Positions 3,651-5,001 of a stretch of DNA of 5,001 nt are shown here, in pieces. A model generated the notes under the pieces. That model was not told the origin of the DNA, made no database searches, and worked only from the letters and a program-made list of their open reading frames with translations. How positions within the stretch are numbered: the first letter of the stretch is position 1; the number at the start of each line of letters is the position of its first letter. The position numbers were made by a program, and so were the translations under genes. The DNA is taken from assembly GCA_946616535.1 (NCBI GenBank), contig CAMOJA010000046.1, positions 1-5,001 of the forward strand, written 5' to 3'. Source of the DNA: an uncultured Bacteroidales bacterium. Lineage in GTDB: Bacteria; Bacteroidota; Bacteroidia; Bacteroidales; Paludibacteraceae.

Positions 3651-4070
3651 CTAAAAATATGCCACAAAATTATCATATCCATATTTGCGCATGGTAGGGA
3701 AATGTGCACGTATGCACTTGAAGATTTGTTTTTTGCTATAGCCGTGGAAATCAAGCACACCCATTTGGCGATATTTCTTTAGGAAAGTTGCTAATGTCTT
3801 TGCATCGCTCTCGGCTGCTTCGCGGTACATTATTTCAAACTGCTCTAACGAGTATAACCCAAGATCCGTCAATTTATCCGGTACAAGGAAAGGACACGGA
3901 ACGTGCTTTTCAATGGGTGTGACATCTTCTACCGTGGCGATGTCTGTTGTCTTAATCGGGAAATGTTGCCCTTGACAAAACGTGGAAGATGGATTGTCGT
4001 GAATATCAATACCGTCTCCGGCAATATAATTCCCATGAATATGGAAATGATTAATAACAATTTGTTTCAT
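3651..4070 (-). CDS. Hypothetical 139-aa protein with a His/Gly/Asp-rich N-terminal segment
   Basis: The N-terminus reads INHFHIHGNYIAGDGIDIHD (6-25), an alternating strand-like pattern of His, Gly and Asp followed by NPSSTF. Short N-terminal segments of this look occur in hypothetical proteins of Bacteroidetes islands (my recollection). Residues 57-75 are PCPFLVP, then a linker. Residues ~75-100 form a charged helix. The C-terminal block GYSKKQIFKCIRAHFPTM (110-127), then KYGYDNFVAYF, is basic and aromatic, as in a small nucleic-acid-binding or assembly domain. The HFH and HIH pairs resemble HUH motifs, but the rest does not fit HUH enzymes. It is transcribed alone from a strong promoter (4334-4365) behind a ~255-nt structured leader, and no terminator separates it from the next unit. 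Function unknown. Confidence 0.75.
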   Translation of the reverse strand: MKQIVINHFHIHGNYIAGDGIDIHDNPSSTFCQGQHFPIKTTDIATVEDVTPIEKHVPCPFLVPDKLTDLGLYSLEQFEIMYREAAESDAKTLATFLKKYRQMGVLDFHGYSKKQIFKCIRAHFPTMRKYGYDNFVAYF

Positions 4071-4089
4071 GGAATGATTCAGAATTTCT

Positions 4090-4283
4090 GGAGGACATAA
4101 AAAGCACAGGAATGCGGGGCACTATAAAACAAAGCGTCGACAAGCTCCTACAAAAATGCCCCGCAACCCGTGCCATGACACGAGTAACAGGGACATATTC
4201 TTCTTTGTAGATGAAAAGTTGTCGACTTTTGTTTTATAAAGCAATATGCCTGTTTGCACTAAGTGCTATTCAATATGTCCTCC
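4090..4283 (-). ncRNA. Long imperfect inverted repeat: structured leader RNA or mobile hairpin element
   Basis: This is the main content of the 328-bp gap between the 139-aa and anti-sigma-like genes. Two ~75-base arms pair in nested order: GGAGGACATA (4090-4099) with TATGTCCTCC (4274-4283); AGCAC (4103-4107) with GTGCT (4263-4267); TATAAAACAAA (4123-4133) with TTTGTTTTATA (4228-4238); GTCGACAA (4136-4143) with TTGTCGAC (4219-4226); CTACAAA (4148-4154) with TTTGTAG (4204-4210). The core (4155-4203) holds a near-palindrome CGTGCCATGACACG (4169-4182). The right arm has its own hairpin GCACTAAGTGC (4256-4266). A promoter just upstream would transcribe it as the leader of the 139-aa mRNA. It could also be a MITE-like or origin/attachment structure. 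No family is recognised. Confidence 0.6.
4113..4165 (-). promoter_or_regulatory. Alternative G/C-rich helix inside the structured leader
   Basis: TGCGGGGCA (4113-4121) and TGCCCCGCA (4157-4165) are a perfect 9-bp pair that encloses the whole left middle arm (4123-4154). That helix and the long-range pairing of 4123-4154 with 4204-4238 cannot both form without a pseudoknot, so the leader has two competing folds. GGACATATT (4191-4199) also competes with the outer arm for AATATGTCC (4272-4280). Confidence 0.55.
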
Positions 4284-4309
4284 TGTTTAACGTCTTGGAG
4301 AACCGACGT

Positions 4310-4329
4310 CGCTTTCCTTCACGAAAGCG
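4310..4329 (-). promoter_or_regulatory. Hairpin at the start of the 139-aa transcript
   Basis: CGCTTTC (4310-4316) and GAAAGCG (4323-4329) are complementary across 6 bases. The hairpin begins 5 bp after the -7 box, so it lies at or next to the predicted transcript 5' end. It may protect the RNA or act in early elongation. Confidence 0.5.
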
Positions 4330-4333
4330 GCTG

Positions 4334-4365
4334 CAAAGTTACTACATTTTTTTGAATTATACAAG
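4334..4365 (-). promoter_or_regulatory. Bacteroidales promoter for the 139-aa gene and its leader
   Basis: On the minus strand TAACTTTG (4341-4334) matches the TAnnTTTG -7 consensus. CTTG (4365-4362) lies 20 bp upstream, matching the TTTG/TTG -33 element at the usual spacing, with an A/T-rich spacer. It sits only ~35 bp after the stop of the 97-aa gene. Transcription should start near 4327. Confidence 0.7.
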
Positions 4366-4398
4366 TTTTTTTACAATTTTGTCACAATTTGAGCCTTT

Positions 4399-4692
4399 TT
4401 ATAGCGATACTAACAAACTATAATCCGTACCGTCTTCCACAATGCTATGACCGGAATTGTCGGAAGCAACTACAACGGGCACAGTAAAATTGTCTTGACG
4501 CTCTGCCGGGCGATGAATGAAAAGTCCTATCAGCAGACCAACGGCAGCGGCAGCTGGTGTCGCTATCCATCCCCAATAACGGGTGCGTTTTTGCGGAATA
4601 ACAATCGTCTCGGGAACAGAGAGATTACTTTCCGATTGCTTGCGCATACGACGCGCAGAAGCAGATAGTTGGGATTCAAAAGTCTTATTCAT
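4399..4692 (-). CDS. Short single-span membrane protein, probable anti-sigma or sigma partner (97 aa)
   Basis: The N-terminal ~38 residues are cytoplasmic, basic and Ser-rich (SARRMRKQSE, 12-21; PQKRTR, 33-38). Residues ~39-59 are a clear membrane span (WIATPAAAAVGLLIGLFI, 42-59), followed by a ~38-residue outer tail ending DYSLLVSL. Positive charge just before the span places the N-terminus inside. Its ATG overlaps the sigma stop (ATGAATAA on the minus strand), so the pair is translationally coupled; this layout is typical of ECF sigma/anti-sigma pairs. It is shorter than common anti-sigma factors, and no zinc-binding His-x3-Cys-x2-Cys motif or FecR domain is seen. Anti-sigma function is therefore inferred from position and topology. 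It may also be an assembly or sensing partner. No terminator follows, so the operon may read into the cassette. Confidence 0.82.
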   Translation of the reverse strand: MNKTFESQLSASARRMRKQSESNLSVPETIVIPQKRTRYWGWIATPAAAAVGLLIGLFIHRPAERQDNFTVPVVVASDNSGHSIVEDGTDYSLLVSL

Positions 4693-5001
4693 AATCTTTC
4701 AATTTTAGTCGTAGATAATTAGTTAATGTATTGAGACGCGATTTAACAGTCCCTTCCGGAATGTCAATAATCGCGGCTATTTCCGGCACGGTTAACTCCT
4801 GCGTAAATCGAAGTTCAAACAACATTTGTTGCGCCTCATTGAGACGGGCAAGTTCTTGTTGTAAAGCACTATCAAATGTTGCTGCATCCAATTTCAGCGG
4901 GGTGCTGTCTTCTGCAATCGGCTCGTCCGTCGGAAGCGAATCAAGATACTCTTGCTCATGCTGATTTTGCCTATATGTGTTCTTGCAAAGATTGTAGGCT
5001 A
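4685..5001 (-). CDS. ECF-type RNA polymerase sigma factor, C-terminal 104 codons (5' part outside window)
   Basis: Directs RNA polymerase to a specific promoter set. The frame stays open to the window edge. The first visible residues, AYNLCKNTYRQ, match the end of region 2 (compare ARNLCIDxLR-type sequences). A variable acidic linker follows (EYLDSLPTDEPIAEDS), then region 4: LQQELARLNEAQQMLFELRF and the DNA-binding helix-turn-helix LTVPEIAAIIDIPEGTVKSR. These belong to one protein: a start at the TTG at 4889-4891 would cut off region 2 and is not used. The stop overlaps the start of the 97-aa membrane protein gene by 8 bp. Its regulon cannot be told from this window. Together the pair probably forms an envelope-signal response module of the host chromosome, unrelated to the cassette. 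Confidence 0.9.
   Translation of the reverse strand, partial: AYNLCKNTYRQNQHEQEYLDSLPTDEPIAEDSTPLKLDAATFDSALQQELARLNEAQQMLFELRFTQELTVPEIAAIIDIPEGTVKSRLNTLTNYLRLKLKDYE

Noticed and set aside
3651..4070. HFH/HIH in the 139-aa protein as the HUH motif of an IS200/IS605-type transposase, with the adjacent inverted repeat as its hairpin end
   Set aside because: The length is similar, but the motif is at the extreme N-terminus, no catalytic Tyr context or other TnpA motifs are visible, and the rest of the protein does not match.
4090..4283. Insertion sequence with long terminal inverted repeats
   Set aside because: The core is ~50 bp without a transposase frame, and no clear target-site duplication flanks the arms. 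A MITE-like origin stays possible but is not shown.
4211..4423. 70-codon plus-strand frame with a hydrophobic start
   Set aside because: It runs through the right arm of the inverted repeat, the leader hairpin and the minus-strand promoter, with no ribosome site; the hydrophobicity comes from T-rich DNA.
4685..4891. Reading the sigma gene as a 68-aa protein starting at a TTG
   Set aside because: The frame continues upstream to the window edge with region 2-like sequence (LCKNTYRQ), so the gene is simply cut by the window.

Overview
The window looks like Bacteroidales chromosomal DNA. The evidence is three copies of the Bacteroidales -7 promoter box (TAnnTTTG), A/T-rich leaders with almost no Shine-Dalgarno sites, the style of the small proteins, and a pyruvate:ferredoxin oxidoreductase beside an ECF sigma / short membrane-protein pair. 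I cannot name a genus from the sequence alone.

Layout. At the left edge is the 3' end of a plus-strand pyruvate:ferredoxin oxidoreductase gene (1-516). It is followed at once by a second, diverged copy of the same gene's last ~18 codons in another frame (524-577) and by a strong bidirectional terminator (607-638). At the right edge, on the minus strand, are the 3' part of an ECF sigma factor gene (4685-5001) and an overlapping gene for a 97-residue single-span membrane protein (4399-4692), a probable anti-sigma or partner protein.

Between these is a ~3.7 kb cassette of eight small minus-strand genes. From promoter-distal to promoter-proximal they are: a 66-aa lipoprotein/membrane peptide, two related proteins of 129 and 103 aa, a 96-aa helix-turn-helix-like protein, a 115-aa protein, a 146-aa coiled-coil-like protein, a 164-aa HNH endonuclease, and a 139-aa protein with a His/Gly/Asp-rich N-terminus. 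The gene sizes, the HNH gene and the tight spacing suggest a prophage remnant, phage satellite or other small mobile island. No integrase, capsid, terminase, replication initiator or relaxase gene is visible here, so the type of element is open.

The cassette probably forms three transcription units. Each starts with a TAnnTTTGCA box followed immediately by a hairpin (boxes at 4334, 3516 and 1735). Unit 1 carries the 139-aa gene behind a long, highly structured leader (4090-4283). Unit 2 carries the HNH, 146-, 115- and 96-aa genes; five helically phased AACYAAAT repeats (3561-3641) and a 22-bp dyad over the -33 position lie upstream. Unit 3 carries the 103-, 129- and 66-aa genes behind overlapping GCGTA/TACGC dyads. 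Two of the leaders contain mutually exclusive helices, one of which would cover the HNH start codon. The most interesting features are these structured regulatory regions, the two related small proteins, and the PFOR tail scar at the left boundary.
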